Source of the DNA: a bacterium
Lineage (GTDB): Bacteria > Chloroflexota > Dormibacteria > UBA8260 > Bog-877
Direction of reading: 5' to 3'
NCBI GenBank assembly: GCA_021802115.1
Contig: JAKABA010000014.1
Coordinates: forward strand, 1 to 52,450
Length of the DNA: 52,450 bases
Positions 7,352-15,514 of the stretch are shown one piece after another; the first letter of the stretch is position 1; each line of letters begins with the position of its first letter. Below the pieces are notes generated by a model. The model made no database searches, had not been told where the DNA came from, and was given only the letters and a program-made list of their open reading frames with translations. The translations under genes and the position numbers were made by a program.

Positions 7352-7670
7352 GCTCGACCACCACGTCCACCCCGCTCTGGCCCGGCGGCTCGCCTGATGC
7401 CCAGGCCGACTGGGATCGACTTCCTCGGTCCATGACCCGAGACACCGTCACCACCGAAAACAACGCCAGACTCAGCGGTCAGCGGAGCTGCCGGCCCACG
7501 GACAGTAGAAATCCCGCTGGGGGACACCGGAAGTGGCCGACGGGCATGGCCAGCGTCTGAGCCACCGTCCCAGCAGAAGTTAGCCCCTTCGGAAAGCTTC
7601 GCGAAAGTCCGTACCGCCGTGTAGCTGAACCGGACCGCAGTGGTCTCCCGGCTCGCAATCGGGCGGATAG
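7352..7670. other. Intergenic stretch, no supported gene
   Basis: Between the anchored protein and copy B of the dispersed repeat I see no convincing gene. A 116-codon minus frame (7348-7698) begins inside the repeat and has the composition of a shadow frame. Confidence 0.4.
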
Positions 7671-7799
7671 CCCCACCCACTCGGCCGGCCACAGGCACGG
7701 CCTTGTGGCAGACGTGACCAGGTAGCGTTCGACACCGTCGGCCATCAAGGGGCCCTGGAGAGGTCCCGTCTGAGAGGGACTGGACCGGCCGCTGGCCCC
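7671..7799. repeat. Dispersed repeat, copy B
   Basis: Partner of 1671-1795 in the same orientation. On the minus strand both copies read MADGVE in one frame; copy A then stops after one residue while copy B runs on. This suggests the tail of a duplicated gene or element end, but the family is not recognised. Confidence 0.6.
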
Positions 7800-7876
7800 G
7801 GTCAGGCGGCCCCTTGGTGGAAGAGTGAGGTGCGACGGCCCCGGCCCTTTTGTCCTTGCATCCTTGTGGTGGCGGA

Positions 7877-8232
7877 CTAGGTGGCCGAGGTCACGGCCCG
7901 CAGTCTGGCCGACGACGCGGAGCCGCCCGGGCCGCCCAGCAGGCGGTCACCGGGCGGATCACGCAGGTCGCTAGGCTCGGTCCGTTGGTGGACGTCCACC
8001 TCGTCTGGTGCACCCAGCGCTCCGACGCGGACGCGGTCGCGGGGCAGCCGAAACCTGACCTCGTACCAACGGTGCCTCCTGGTCCGGGGCGCGCAGGAGC
8101 ATTGACCCGGTCCATGGCGACCAGCCGGTCCCCCGCTCGATGCACGAGTGCAGCCAACTGCCGGTCGGCACATGGGCGGACGGGGCTCGCCGCCACCAGG
8201 AGTGCCTGTAACACCCTGGTGGCAAAGTACAT
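7877..8232 (-). pseudogene. Possible degenerate gene, frameshifted
   Basis: From ATG 8232 the minus strand reads MYFATRVLQALLVAASPVR in one frame for about 50 codons. Coding-like sequence then seems to continue in another frame (HRWYEVRFRLPRDRVRVGAL to the stop at 7877) with GC-rich third positions. This pattern suggests one ancestral gene with a frameshift. No family is recognised. It lies just downstream of the integrase. Confidence 0.3.
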
Positions 8233-8411
8233 AGCTCCGAGATCAGGTTGAGATCGGTTGACAGTAGGCCGCCTCCTCACCTGTGCCGCAGTCACGGTCC
8301 ACGCCGCGGGTTTGCTCAGCTCTGAGCTGATCCGGAAGGCGCTCGCCTGTAGTCGCGACGATCCCGCTTCGTCCGACCACGATCGTCGGGGACCTGTCGG
8401 TCCTCGATGGG

Positions 8412-9401
8412 CTACTCGACAGAAGGGGCGCCCGGGGCACACTCTTCGGAAAGGGAGCCCCCTCGTGCTAGGTCATCCAAGTCAGGCGCAACAGGTCCGG
8501 CCACCGGGACAGATGCAGCCGCGTCCCCGGTCAGGAGCTGGTCCATTTGGATCGCGGCATCGGAGAGGAGATCCGGGAGCACATGGCTGTAGGTATCCAT
8601 CGTCAGGCTGATCTGGGAGTGGCCGAGCAACGCCATCACCACTCTCGGGCTGACCCCCCGTGACAGCAGGAGGGATGCGCAAGCGTGCCGCAGGTCGTGG
8701 AACCGCTGGCGACGTAGTCCCGCCCGCAGCAGGTGCCGCTGCAAAGCCGAAGTCACGCCGGTGGCATCCAGAGGCTGGCCAGTCGCGGTCGTGAAGACCA
8801 GGCCGTGCTCCTGCCATAGCTCACCGGCGCGGGCTCTCTCCCCCTGCTGCCGTACATGGTGCCTCTCCAGCGCTGATCTCGCCACCGATGGCAGCATCAC
8901 GGTCCGGCGGCTACGCGCGGACTTGGGCTCCACCAGGTGGTACTCACGCTCGAACCGCTGCAGTGCGTGGTGGACGCGCAGGGAGCCCGCTCCGAGGTCG
9001 ATGTCGGTCCAGCTCAGACCCAGAAGCTCTCCCTGGCGCAGTCCGAGCGTTACCGCGAGCACGTAGAGCGCTTCCAGGCGGTCGTCGCGGACGGCCTCCA
9101 GCAGGCGCCGAACCTCGTTGGGGCCGAGCGGCTCGACCTCATAGCGGGGCCCCTTCGGGGAACGCACCAGGGCGGCGACGTTGCGTCCGATCAGGCCCCA
9201 TCTCAGGGCGTCATTCAGAGCCCGTCGGGGGACCGCTCGGAGGTAGTCGACGCGACGGGCCGAGAGGCCCTGCGCCAGCTTGCGGTTCATCATCGCCTGC
9301 ACGTCAGCCGGGGTCAGGCGGGCCAGGTGGATCGGGCCGAGTTCGGGCACCAGATGGCGTCGCACGATCGACTCGTAGCTGACGTATGTCATGGGGCGCA
9401 C
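8412..9401 (-). CDS. Tyrosine recombinase/integrase, N-terminus damaged
   Basis: From ATG 9401, 329 residues contain the SAM-like core-binding domain (about 1-85) and the catalytic domain. Catalytic positions are all present: R122 in LGLRQGELLGL, K160 in VEPKSARSRR, H235 and R238 in HDLRH, H261 in LLGHSQ, and nucleophile Y271 in MDTYSHV. In frame upstream the usual linker (AEAAAKLTAALKAVQ) is coded, but no start lies before it, and the arm-binding domain is in another frame at 9528-9635. A deletion has therefore cut the protein between arm-binding and core domains. A truncated enzyme could bind core sites but probably not arm sites. It lies beside the right att repeat, the classic position. 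Confidence 0.85.
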   Translation of the reverse strand: MRPMTYVSYESIVRRHLVPELGPIHLARLTPADVQAMMNRKLAQGLSARRVDYLRAVPRRALNDALRWGLIGRNVAALVRSPKGPRYEVEPLGPNEVRRLLEAVRDDRLEALYVLAVTLGLRQGELLGLSWTDIDLGAGSLRVHHALQRFEREYHLVEPKSARSRRTVMLPSVARSALERHHVRQQGERARAGELWQEHGLVFTTATGQPLDATGVTSALQRHLLRAGLRRQRFHDLRHACASLLLSRGVSPRVVMALLGHSQISLTMDTYSHVLPDLLSDAAIQMDQLLTGDAAASVPVAGPVAPDLDDLARGGSLSEECAPGAPSVE

Positions 9402-9527
9402 GCTGGGCCTGACGGTGGTGTCCAGCCAGCCGGTGAGGTAGTCACCGACCGCCTGCCGCTCAGGCGGGATGGGAATGTTCTCCTGGACCGCCTTCAGAGC
9501 CGCGGTCAGCTTGGCGGCGGCCTCGGC

Positions 9528-9635
9528 GCTGGTAGACGCTCCCCTCGCGGTTCCCCCTGCGGCCGGCCCTCGTCCGCGTCAGTCCCGGCGAGTTCGTCGT
9601 CGTCCGTCTGTGGTTGCTGTCAAAACTGCTGTCAA
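9528..9635 (-). pseudogene. Integrase arm-binding domain, out of frame with the rest
   Basis: The minus strand reads NSPGLTRTRAGRRGNREGSV then YQR, the start of an integrase arm-binding domain, and then jumps straight into the AEAAAKL linker in a different frame. About 30 codons expected after GSVYQR (compare HDGRWVV in the remnant at 3908-4132) are missing. Confidence 0.65.
9613..9634. repeat. Paired TGCTGTCA motif near right att site
   Basis: Direct pair of TGCTGTCA, matching the pair at 5512-5532. It lies 10 bases inside the right att repeat. Position and duplication at both element ends suggest a recombination-related binding site. Confidence 0.45.
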
Positions 9636-9644
9636 CCGGGGCGC

Positions 9645-9730
9645 GGTCCGCATTTCACAGCTCTCAGCCTAGCAATCTGAGATCAAAGAGTGGTGCCCGC
9701 AGCAGGACTCGAACCTGCAACCTTGGGATT
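9645..9730. repeat. Right attachment repeat overlapping the tRNA-Lys gene
   Basis: Direct repeat of 5314-5399, offset 4331 bases. It covers the 3' 37 bases of the intact tRNA-Lys, its CCA and 46 bases downstream. The intact tRNA at this end shows the element restored the gene on insertion. Confidence 0.9.
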
Positions 9731-9767
9731 AAGAGTCCCCTGCTCTAACCAGTTGAGCCATGCGGGC
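9694..9767 (-). tRNA. tRNA-Lys (anticodon CTT)
   Basis: On the minus strand the acceptor stem GCCCGCA pairs with TGCGGGC, followed by the discriminator A and an encoded CCA (9693-9691). The D-arm (GGCTCAACTGGTTAGAGC), the anticodon loop CTCTTAA giving CTT, and the T-loop GGTTCGAGTCC are all canonical. It marks the border of the integrated island. Confidence 0.96.
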
Positions 9768-9781
9768 GTAGGAAGGTGAGT

Positions 9782-10879
9782 CTACCGCGATTCGCGGTCG
9801 GCGACTCCCGCCACCACGCGATGGTGGCCTGAGGTGAGGAAACTCAACCGGAAAGTGTTCCCGGACCCCCCGGCGCTCTCCAGGGATAAGTTTCCTCCGT
9901 GCGCTCTCGCTACACGCTGCACCACCGCGAGCCCCAGGCCACTTCCCTGGACGCCCGAGACATCCGCTCGCTGAAGACGGACGAAGGGCTCGAAGAGGCG
10001 CAGCCGATCGTTGGGAGCGATCGCCGGCCCGCCATCGGCCACCTCGAGCACCACCAGCGCCCCACGTTGCGCCAGCCCGAGCCTGATCGGCCCGGGAGCG
10101 ATCGAGTATTTCAGGGCGTTGTCGATCAGGTTCGCCAGCGCCCGTCCCAAGAGTTCTCGATCCCCTGGAATGGCCGCGACTCCCGCATCCTTACGGACCT
10201 CCAACTGGTAACCACTCAGCTCGGCCAGGGGACCGTAGCTGTCCAAGACATCTCCCATGACGCCCGCCAGGTCGACCGCTGGCGCGTCCGCTCGGTGGGC
10301 GGCCAGTTCGTCGGCTCGGACCAGGTCGCTAAGCCCTTGGAGAACCCCGGCGAGGTGCGCGACCGCCCTGGATTGGCGTCCCACGGCAGCCAGCAGATCC
10401 GGGGCCTGAGCCGCGCACTCCTGAGTGAGTCCGTCCAGGGCCACCCGGATGGCCAGGAGAGGAGCCCGCAGTTCGTGGAGCAGCAGCTCTGGGGACGGCA
10501 GTTGGGGCGCCATGTCCTGAGTCGGTCCCGGCAGGTGCACCACCAGGGCGACCCAGCCGGGGACCAGACTCAGGCCCAGGACCTCGACTCGGATCGAGCC
10601 ATCGCGTAGGGGCACTTCGAATACGGGAGCCACTCCAGCGATCTCCTCTCGCAGGGCCGCCACTCGCAACTGCTCCAGCCGGGCGTTGGACAGGAAGCCG
10701 CGCGGGTCCAGCAAGGTTGTCTTCAGGCCGGCGGCCTGGAAGGCCGGGTTGGCGAAGGCGAGCTTCCCACTGTGGTCGAGCACCCCAATGGGCATGGCCC
10801 CGCGGACCACAACCTCACTTGCGAAGTCGGCCGTGGGCATCACCGTGGGGTCCTCCGCGGTGCGCCACCTAGCGGTCAC
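9782..10879 (-). CDS. Soluble sensor histidine kinase (PAS-HisKA-HATPase)
   Basis: A 365-residue kinase with no transmembrane segment, so it is cytoplasmic. Residues about 20-110 look like a PAS sensor domain (MPIGVLDHSGKLAFANPAF). The phosphoacceptor is H135 in LLLHELRAPLLAI. The ATPase domain has the N box NLIDNALKYS, the G1-like DGGPAI, the F box FEPFVRL and the G2 box GSGLGLAVV. It is the second gene of an operon: its GTG overlaps the stop of the response regulator (GTGA), so the two should act as a pair. The signal is unknown. Divergent sigma and pilus genes make control of the Tad locus a reasonable guess. Confidence 0.9.
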   Translation of the reverse strand: MTARWRTAEDPTVMPTADFASEVVVRGAMPIGVLDHSGKLAFANPAFQAAGLKTTLLDPRGFLSNARLEQLRVAALREEIAGVAPVFEVPLRDGSIRVEVLGLSLVPGWVALVVHLPGPTQDMAPQLPSPELLLHELRAPLLAIRVALDGLTQECAAQAPDLLAAVGRQSRAVAHLAGVLQGLSDLVRADELAAHRADAPAVDLAGVMGDVLDSYGPLAELSGYQLEVRKDAGVAAIPGDRELLGRALANLIDNALKYSIAPGPIRLGLAQRGALVVLEVADGGPAIAPNDRLRLFEPFVRLQRADVSGVQGSGLGLAVVQRVARAHGGNLSLESAGGSGNTFRLSFLTSGHHRVVAGVADRESR

Positions 10880-11568
10880 GGGGCAGCCTCAAACTTGTAT
10901 CCAACCCCTCGCACGGTGTGGATGAATCGAGGGTTGCCGCTGTCGTCGCCGAGCAGGCGGCGCAGCTCAACCACGGCATTGTCGACGGCCCTGGTGTAGA
11001 CATCCGAGTTGACCCCCCACACCTGGTAGATCAACTGCTCCTTGCGGCATACCCTGCCCGCCTGGCTGGCGAGAGCCAGCAGCAGGCTGAACGACCGGGG
11101 CGGCAACCGGACCTGGCGGCCGTCGACCTGGCAGCTCCATGTGGAGCTGTCGATGACCAGGCCCCCAATCTCGATCCTCGACCCGGTGGAACCCGCGCGA
11201 TTGAGCAGGCGCTGGATGGCGGCTCGGACCACACTGGGGTCCTCATCCTTGCCGACGTAGACGTCAGCGCCGCTGGAGTAGCCCGCGGTTTTGTCGTAGG
11301 GGTCGCTCTTGGCGCTCAGCATCAGTACCGGTATCTGGTCTCCTGAGGCACGCAGCGAACGGAGCACCTCCAGGCCCGTCATCTCCGGCATGGCGTAGTC
11401 CAGGACCACACAGTCAGGACGATCGCGCGCGATCCCCAGCAGCGCCTCGCGGCCGCCCCTGGCCACCGAGATCCGATAGCCATCCCCAGCCAGCAGCGCG
11501 CTGAGCGCAGTCAGGCTGGTGGGGTCGTCGTCGACCACCAAGATCCGGATCCTATCTTCGGCGCCCAT
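10876..11568 (-). CDS. OmpR/PhoB-type response regulator
   Basis: A 230-residue protein with a receiver domain at about 7-125 (acidic pocket LVVDDD, phosphoacceptor D57 in VVLDYAM, LMLSAKSD, conserved Lys in YVGKDED). A winged-helix effector at about 140-230 includes RAVDNAVVELRRLL for the recognition helix and HTVRGVGYKFE closing the wing. Start ATG 11568 is chosen because it gives a clean receiver and has GGGGAGGGAG ahead of it; the open frame goes much further upstream without coding character. It is the first gene of the two-component operon and divergent from the sigma factor at 11743. Confidence 0.92.
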   Translation of the reverse strand: MGAEDRIRILVVDDDPTSLTALSALLAGDGYRISVARGGREALLGIARDRPDCVVLDYAMPEMTGLEVLRSLRASGDQIPVLMLSAKSDPYDKTAGYSSGADVYVGKDEDPSVVRAAIQRLLNRAGSTGSRIEIGGLVIDSSTWSCQVDGRQVRLPPRSFSLLLALASQAGRVCRKEQLIYQVWGVNSDVYTRAVDNAVVELRRLLGDDSGNPRFIHTVRGVGYKFEAAP

Positions 11569-11742
11569 CTCCCTCCCCGAGGCTCTCCAGCGTAGTCGCT
11601 CCGGGCCCCTGACACAAATGGTGCGCTGCGGATGCAAAACCGGGTGGCGCGGCCGACAGAAGCGGGGCGGGAGCACAGCGGGAGTGGTCCGACACTGCCA
11701 CGTCGAAGGGGTTTTGGAGGACCCCGGTGGGAGGAAATCGGG

Positions 11743-12327
11743 ATGTTGGATGAGGAATTCGCCGCGCACCTCGAAGGGCTGCGCCTCGCTGAGCCGGACG
11801 CGATCTCGTGGATGTTCACGGCCTTTCGCCCTGATGTCGAACGCTGCTTTCGGCAGCGCCCCCCCGAGGATCGCGCCGACCTGGTCCAGGATGTCTTCCT
11901 GACCGCGATCACCCGGTTGCACTCCTTCCGCGGTGACCGGCCAGCGGTGCTGAGAGCGTGGCTCAAGAGCATTGCGTTCCACCGCTGGCATCACCGCTGG
12001 GAAGCGGACCTGGTTCGCCAGCGCCACGCCGGGGTCGCGTTGGAGGTGCTACTGGACCTGCACCCAAGCCACCCAGCCTTCAGCGACGAGCGCTCTGACC
12101 CGGCCCTGGAAGCTATCGAGCACGACGTGGTCGGTCGGCTGCTGGGCTGTCTCACACCGGGCCAGGCGCAGGCGGTGCATGCCCACGTCATCGAGGGCAA
12201 GTCGACCCGCCAGATCGCGGCCGACTGGGGCGTTCCGCGCGAGCGAGTGCGCGGGCTCTACAAGCGCGGCATGGCCCGCCTGCGCGGGGCCGAACTGACG
12301 CGCAGCTTGGTGGGCGACCCAGCCTGA
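11743..12327 (+). CDS. ECF-like RNA polymerase sigma factor
   Basis: A 194-residue protein with sigma region 2 (DLVQDVFLTAITRLHSFRGD, then AWLKSIAFHRWHHRWE) and region 4 (LTPGQAQAVHAHVIEGKSTR, then a recognition helix in GVPRERVRGLYKRGMARLR). Start ATG 11743 follows GGGAGGAAATC. No anti-sigma gene is adjacent. It is divergent from the response regulator and lies about 180 bases upstream of the Tad operon on the same strand, so it may direct transcription of that operon; that link is inferred from position only. Confidence 0.82.
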   Translation: MLDEEFAAHLEGLRLAEPDAISWMFTAFRPDVERCFRQRPPEDRADLVQDVFLTAITRLHSFRGDRPAVLRAWLKSIAFHRWHHRWEADLVRQRHAGVALEVLLDLHPSHPAFSDERSDPALEAIEHDVVGRLLGCLTPGQAQAVHAHVIEGKSTRQIAADWGVPRERVRGLYKRGMARLRGAELTRSLVGDPA

Positions 12328-12343
12328 TTCCAGGAGAACTCGG

Positions 12344-12493
12344 ATGTATTCGTATCGCCGCGCAGGTGAGATTCAAGTTTCCATGCCCGTAACAAATCCC
12401 GCAGATTGCTTGGCGTCCCCTAGAGGTGCAGAATCCCAGGCACTGGTTTGGGTGCACCAGTGCCGCCCTGGGGGAAGTGGGGCAGCTAAGTGA
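12344..12493 (+). CDS. Possible 49-residue small protein upstream of the Tad operon
   Basis: ATG 12344 is preceded by a good ribosome site (AGGAGAA, 7 bases away) and the frame runs 49 codons to TGA 12491-12493, just before the cpaB start. The product is not hydrophobic and has no pilin signature, so it is not the missing Flp pilin. It could be a leader peptide, or chance. A hairpin lies within its 3' half. Confidence 0.3.
   Translation: MYSYRRAGEIQVSMPVTNPADCLASPRGAESQALVWVHQCRPGGSGAAK
12439..12464 (+). promoter_or_regulatory. Hairpin in the leader of the Tad operon
   Basis: GGCACTGG (12439-12446) pairs perfectly with CCAGTGCC (12457-12464) around a 10-base loop, and flanking CCCAG/CTGGG can extend it. 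No T-run follows, so it is not a standard terminator. It lies 43 bases ahead of the cpaB start and might affect leader stability or translation. Confidence 0.35.
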
Positions 12494-12506
12494 GGGAGGC
12501 GCGGCG

Positions 12507-13238
12507 GTGAGGCGCAAGTTGGCCGTGACCGTGGGTTTCGCCGTATTCTGCATTGCCTTAGCCGGGTTTGTGATGTTGGGGGTGGCGGCCCAGACCGGCC
12601 AGGTTCGGGTGCTGGCCGCCGCCCGCACCATCGCCGCCGGCCAGGTGCTCCAGGCCAACAGCACCGATCTCAGTGCCGCGGGTGCCTTGGTGCACCTGGG
12701 AGCCAGCGCGCTGGCCGACACCTTCCCCCAGCGGGACTATCGCGCCGTGCAGGGCGAGGTGGCGCTGGTCACCATCCCGGCGGGGTCGGTGATCCTTCGC
12801 AACGACCTGAGCAGCGGGTCCGCTGTCGGCCTGCGCCAGGTGACCCTCGATCTCGCCTCCATGCCCCCCGCGCTCAGCCCCGGTAGCCGTGTCGACCTGC
12901 TCTCTGTGTGGGGAGATCAGACAGGGGCGATCGCGCCCGGGTCAAACCTCTGCGGTCCGGCGGCCACGGTGGGCTGCGTGGTGCCCCTGGCCCAGTCGGT
13001 GCTGGTGGTGGCCGTGAGTGGGCCGGCACACTCGATCACCATCGCCGTCACGCCTGCGCAGGTTGCTCCCTGGCTGTTGTTGGACGCCACCGAGCCGATT
13101 TGGGCCGTGCCCGCCAGTGCGAGCGTCTGCCCCGGTACCGAGCGGCAGATCTCGGACCCAACAGCCGCCTTGCGGGCGATCCAGGCGCCCGGGCCAGTCT
13201 CCTCCTGCCCTCTCGCCTCAACCGGCGGAGGCCCCTGA
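12507..13238 (+). CDS. cpaB: CpaB/RcpC-like Tad pilus protein (SAF domain)
   Basis: A 243-residue protein: Arg/Lys start, one transmembrane helix at about 5-27, then a SAF domain (VLAAARTIAAGQVLQANSTD, later VTIPAGSVILRNDL) and a beta-rich C-terminus (VTLDLASMPPALSPGSRVDL). CpaB is the assembly-platform protein exposed outside the membrane in Flp/Tad systems. GTG 12507 is preferred because GGGAGG precedes it and it places the helix at the N-terminus; the frame opens at 12426. First gene of the operon; it overlaps the next gene in TGATG. Confidence 0.82.
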   Translation: MRRKLAVTVGFAVFCIALAGFVMLGVAAQTGQVRVLAAARTIAAGQVLQANSTDLSAAGALVHLGASALADTFPQRDYRAVQGEVALVTIPAGSVILRNDLSSGSAVGLRQVTLDLASMPPALSPGSRVDLLSVWGDQTGAIAPGSNLCGPAATVGCVVPLAQSVLVVAVSGPAHSITIAVTPAQVAPWLLLDATEPIWAVPASASVCPGTERQISDPTAALRAIQAPGPVSSCPLASTGGGP

Positions 13239-14131
13239 TGCGGATCGGCCGGAAACGCTCCGGTCCCCCTCCAGGGCACTTGGTCGACTCCGCCGTGGGG
13301 CCAACCACCCCGGCCGGCGCCGGTCGGCTGGTGGGGGTCATCGGGGCTTCTGGGGCGCCCGGGCGAAGCTTCATCAGCGTCAACACCGCAGTCTGGTTGG
13401 CCCAGCGCGGCCTCTCCGTGTGCCTGATCGACGCCGACCCCGGGCTGGGGACCGTGGCCGCTCAACTGGATCTCAGCGAAGAGCGATCCCTCTTCTACCT
13501 GGCCCACGAGTCGACGCTGAGCGCGGTCGACGATGAGCTCATCGACCGGCACCTGCAGCACTTCGGCCCGCTCGCGGTGCTCACGGGACGCTTTGAGCCC
13601 GGCCGCGGTGGCGCCATCTCAGACGAGCTGATGGGCCAGGTGACCGGCCTGCTGCGAAGCCGCTTTCGACTCGTGATCGCGGATCTCGGCCCCCTGGACA
13701 ACCCCGCGACGGCGACCATGGCGATCCGGTGCCAGCTGCTGCTGTGGGTGGTCTCCCCGACCCCTCTTGGCGCTGACCGTTTCGACCGCACCGTGACCTC
13801 GGCGCTGGCCAGCCCCCTCCGCCCAAAGCCGAGCCTTGCCATCGTCAACGGCACCGGGACCGGGTCCCTGTTGGAGACCGAGGACGCTCTGGTCCGGCGC
13901 TACGGGGTCGCGGTTGGAGCCAGCGTGCCCCATCACCGGCTGGCCTGCCTTGAGGCTGAGGCAAGTCACCGCCCGGCGGTCCTGGGCGGACCTCTGACTG
14001 AACCGTTGCGACGGGTGGCGGCAGCGCTGGAGTCCGCAGCTCTTCGGCCGGGACAGCTGGAGACCGCACGAGACCTCGGCGGGTCAGCCAGATCGACAGG
14101 GTCGCTCCTGCCTGGCGGGGCCGGTAGTTGA
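13238..14131 (+). CDS. tadZ: TadZ/CpaE-like ParA-superfamily protein with altered P-loop
   Basis: A 297-residue MinD/ParA-like protein. The P-loop region is VIGASGAPGRSFISVNTA, followed by VCLIDADPGLG (Walker A'). The invariant Walker Lys is Arg and the signature Lys of deviant P-loops is Ser, so nucleotide hydrolysis may be lost. TadZ proteins localise the pilus machine to the cell pole and often have degenerate ATPase sites. It lies between cpaB and tadA, the usual order, with overlaps on both sides. A short basic, Pro-rich tail precedes the fold. Confidence 0.8.
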   Translation: MRIGRKRSGPPPGHLVDSAVGPTTPAGAGRLVGVIGASGAPGRSFISVNTAVWLAQRGLSVCLIDADPGLGTVAAQLDLSEERSLFYLAHESTLSAVDDELIDRHLQHFGPLAVLTGRFEPGRGGAISDELMGQVTGLLRSRFRLVIADLGPLDNPATATMAIRCQLLLWVVSPTPLGADRFDRTVTSALASPLRPKPSLAIVNGTGTGSLLETEDALVRRYGVAVGASVPHHRLACLEAEASHRPAVLGGPLTEPLRRVAAALESAALRPGQLETARDLGGSARSTGSLLPGGAGS

Positions 14132-15504
14132 GCCTCCATCTCGGGATCGACCCCGGCGCCGATGTCGACCATCTGCAGGAGGTGGAATCGGAGGTGCTGA
14201 CCCGAGTCCAGGCCGGCATCGCCGGCCGGCTGGCGCGGCGGCCTGAGCCAGAACTCCTGGCCAGCGACCGGGATTGGATCGCAGAACTGGTGCAAGCGGA
14301 GATTCAGCGGTATCACACGGCGGCGCCCCACCGGAGCAGCCCTGTGCTGGACGGTGCCGGGTACGACCGCCTTCGGCGGCGGGTCCTGGCCCAGGTCAGT
14401 CCGCTTGGTCCCCTCGCCGAGCTCCTGGACGATCCCTTGGTCGAGGAGGTCCTCGTGAACGGGCCTGGGGAAATCCTGGTGGTCAGGGACGGGGTCCAGG
14501 AAGTGTCCGGCGTGGAGTTCGCCAGCGAACAGGACCTGCTCACAACCGTCCAGCAGCTCCTGGACACGGGCTCATCCCATCTGGACCGAGCCAGCCCCAT
14601 GGTCACTGCTACCCTTGGCGACGGCTCCCGGATCAACGCCGTGCTGCCACCGGTGGCGCTGCCCATGGCGGTCACCATCCGGCGCCACCAGCTGGCGCGC
14701 TTCGGCAGGCTTGCCGACCTGGCCCAGGTGGGCACGCTCCCCTGGGAGCTGATCCCCCTGCTGCAAGCGGGCGTCCGCTCCCGGCTCAGCCTCATAGTGT
14801 CCGGCAGCACCGGCTCCGGAAAGACCACTCTGCTGCGCCTCCTGATTGGTGAGGTGCCCGCCTTTGAGCGCATTCTCACGATCGAGGACCAGCGCGAGCT
14901 CCACCTCCGGACGATGGCCGGAGGCCGACCCAACACCATCTCACTCGAGGCCCGGGACGCCAACACCGAAGGACGGGGCGAGGTCACGATCCAGCAGCTG
15001 GTCCGCAACGCCCTGCGCCAGCGGCCGGACCGGATCTTCGTGGGGGAATGCCGCGGGGCCGAGGCGCTGGACGTCGTGGATGCCATGGGCACCGGCCACG
15101 ACGGCAGCGGTACCACTCTGCATGCCAACAGCGCCCGCGATGCTCTGGCGCGCCTGGCGGCGCTGGTCCGACGCCACCCCGCCCAGGCCCAGGCGGACCC
15201 CGCCGCGATCGCCCGCGAACTGGCGACCAAGGTGGACTTGGTAATCCACCTGACTCGATTTCGACGGCTCGACGGACGCGACCACAGGGTGGTCCAGGCG
15301 GTGGGCTTCGTCACCGGCCAGGTGGAGGGCGAGATGCCCCTGGTCGAGGAGGTCTGCCGTTACAGCCGTAGCCGTGGCGAATGGGATTGGGGCCTGACCC
15401 GGCTCGACGACCTACCCGCCAAGATCACCGACAAATTCGAGGCCGCAGGGATCGCGCTGTCCGACATTCTGGGGACCGGGGCGTCCCTGGGCGTGAGCGC
15501 CTGA
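14128..15504 (+). CDS. tadA: TadA/CpaF secretion ATPase
   Basis: A 458-residue type II/IV secretion ATPase powering pilus assembly. The Walker A GSTGSGKTT is at about 226-234; the Asp box (ILTIEDQRELHL), the catalytic Walker B region (DRIFVGECRGAEAL) and the His box (GSGTTLHANSARDAL) follow in order. The N-terminal domain (PLVEEVLVNGPGEILVVRDG) is the classic CpaF start. TTG 14128 overlaps the tadZ stop (TTGA). It forms a cytoplasmic hexamer working with TadB and TadC. Confidence 0.95.
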   Translation: MSLHLGIDPGADVDHLQEVESEVLTRVQAGIAGRLARRPEPELLASDRDWIAELVQAEIQRYHTAAPHRSSPVLDGAGYDRLRRRVLAQVSPLGPLAELLDDPLVEEVLVNGPGEILVVRDGVQEVSGVEFASEQDLLTTVQQLLDTGSSHLDRASPMVTATLGDGSRINAVLPPVALPMAVTIRRHQLARFGRLADLAQVGTLPWELIPLLQAGVRSRLSLIVSGSTGSGKTTLLRLLIGEVPAFERILTIEDQRELHLRTMAGGRPNTISLEARDANTEGRGEVTIQQLVRNALRQRPDRIFVGECRGAEALDVVDAMGTGHDGSGTTLHANSARDALARLAALVRRHPAQAQADPAAIARELATKVDLVIHLTRFRRLDGRDHRVVQAVGFVTGQVEGEMPLVEEVCRYSRSRGEWDWGLTRLDDLPAKITDKFEAAGIALSDILGTGASLGVSA

Positions 15505-15514
15505 GGTCAACCAG

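Noticed and set aside
7891..8442. 183-codon minus frame covering the degenerate region as one intact gene
   Set aside because: Its first third overlaps the integrase end and coding character switches frame near the middle; described instead as a possible frameshifted relic.
12344..12493. Idea that this small frame is the missing Flp pilin
   Set aside because: It lacks a hydrophobic helix and the Gly/Glu processing motif of prepilins, so it is kept only as a possible leader peptide.
14313..15314. Minus-strand 333-codon frame inside tadA
   Set aside because: Ser/Arg-rich antisense shadow; tadA has every ATPase motif in order.
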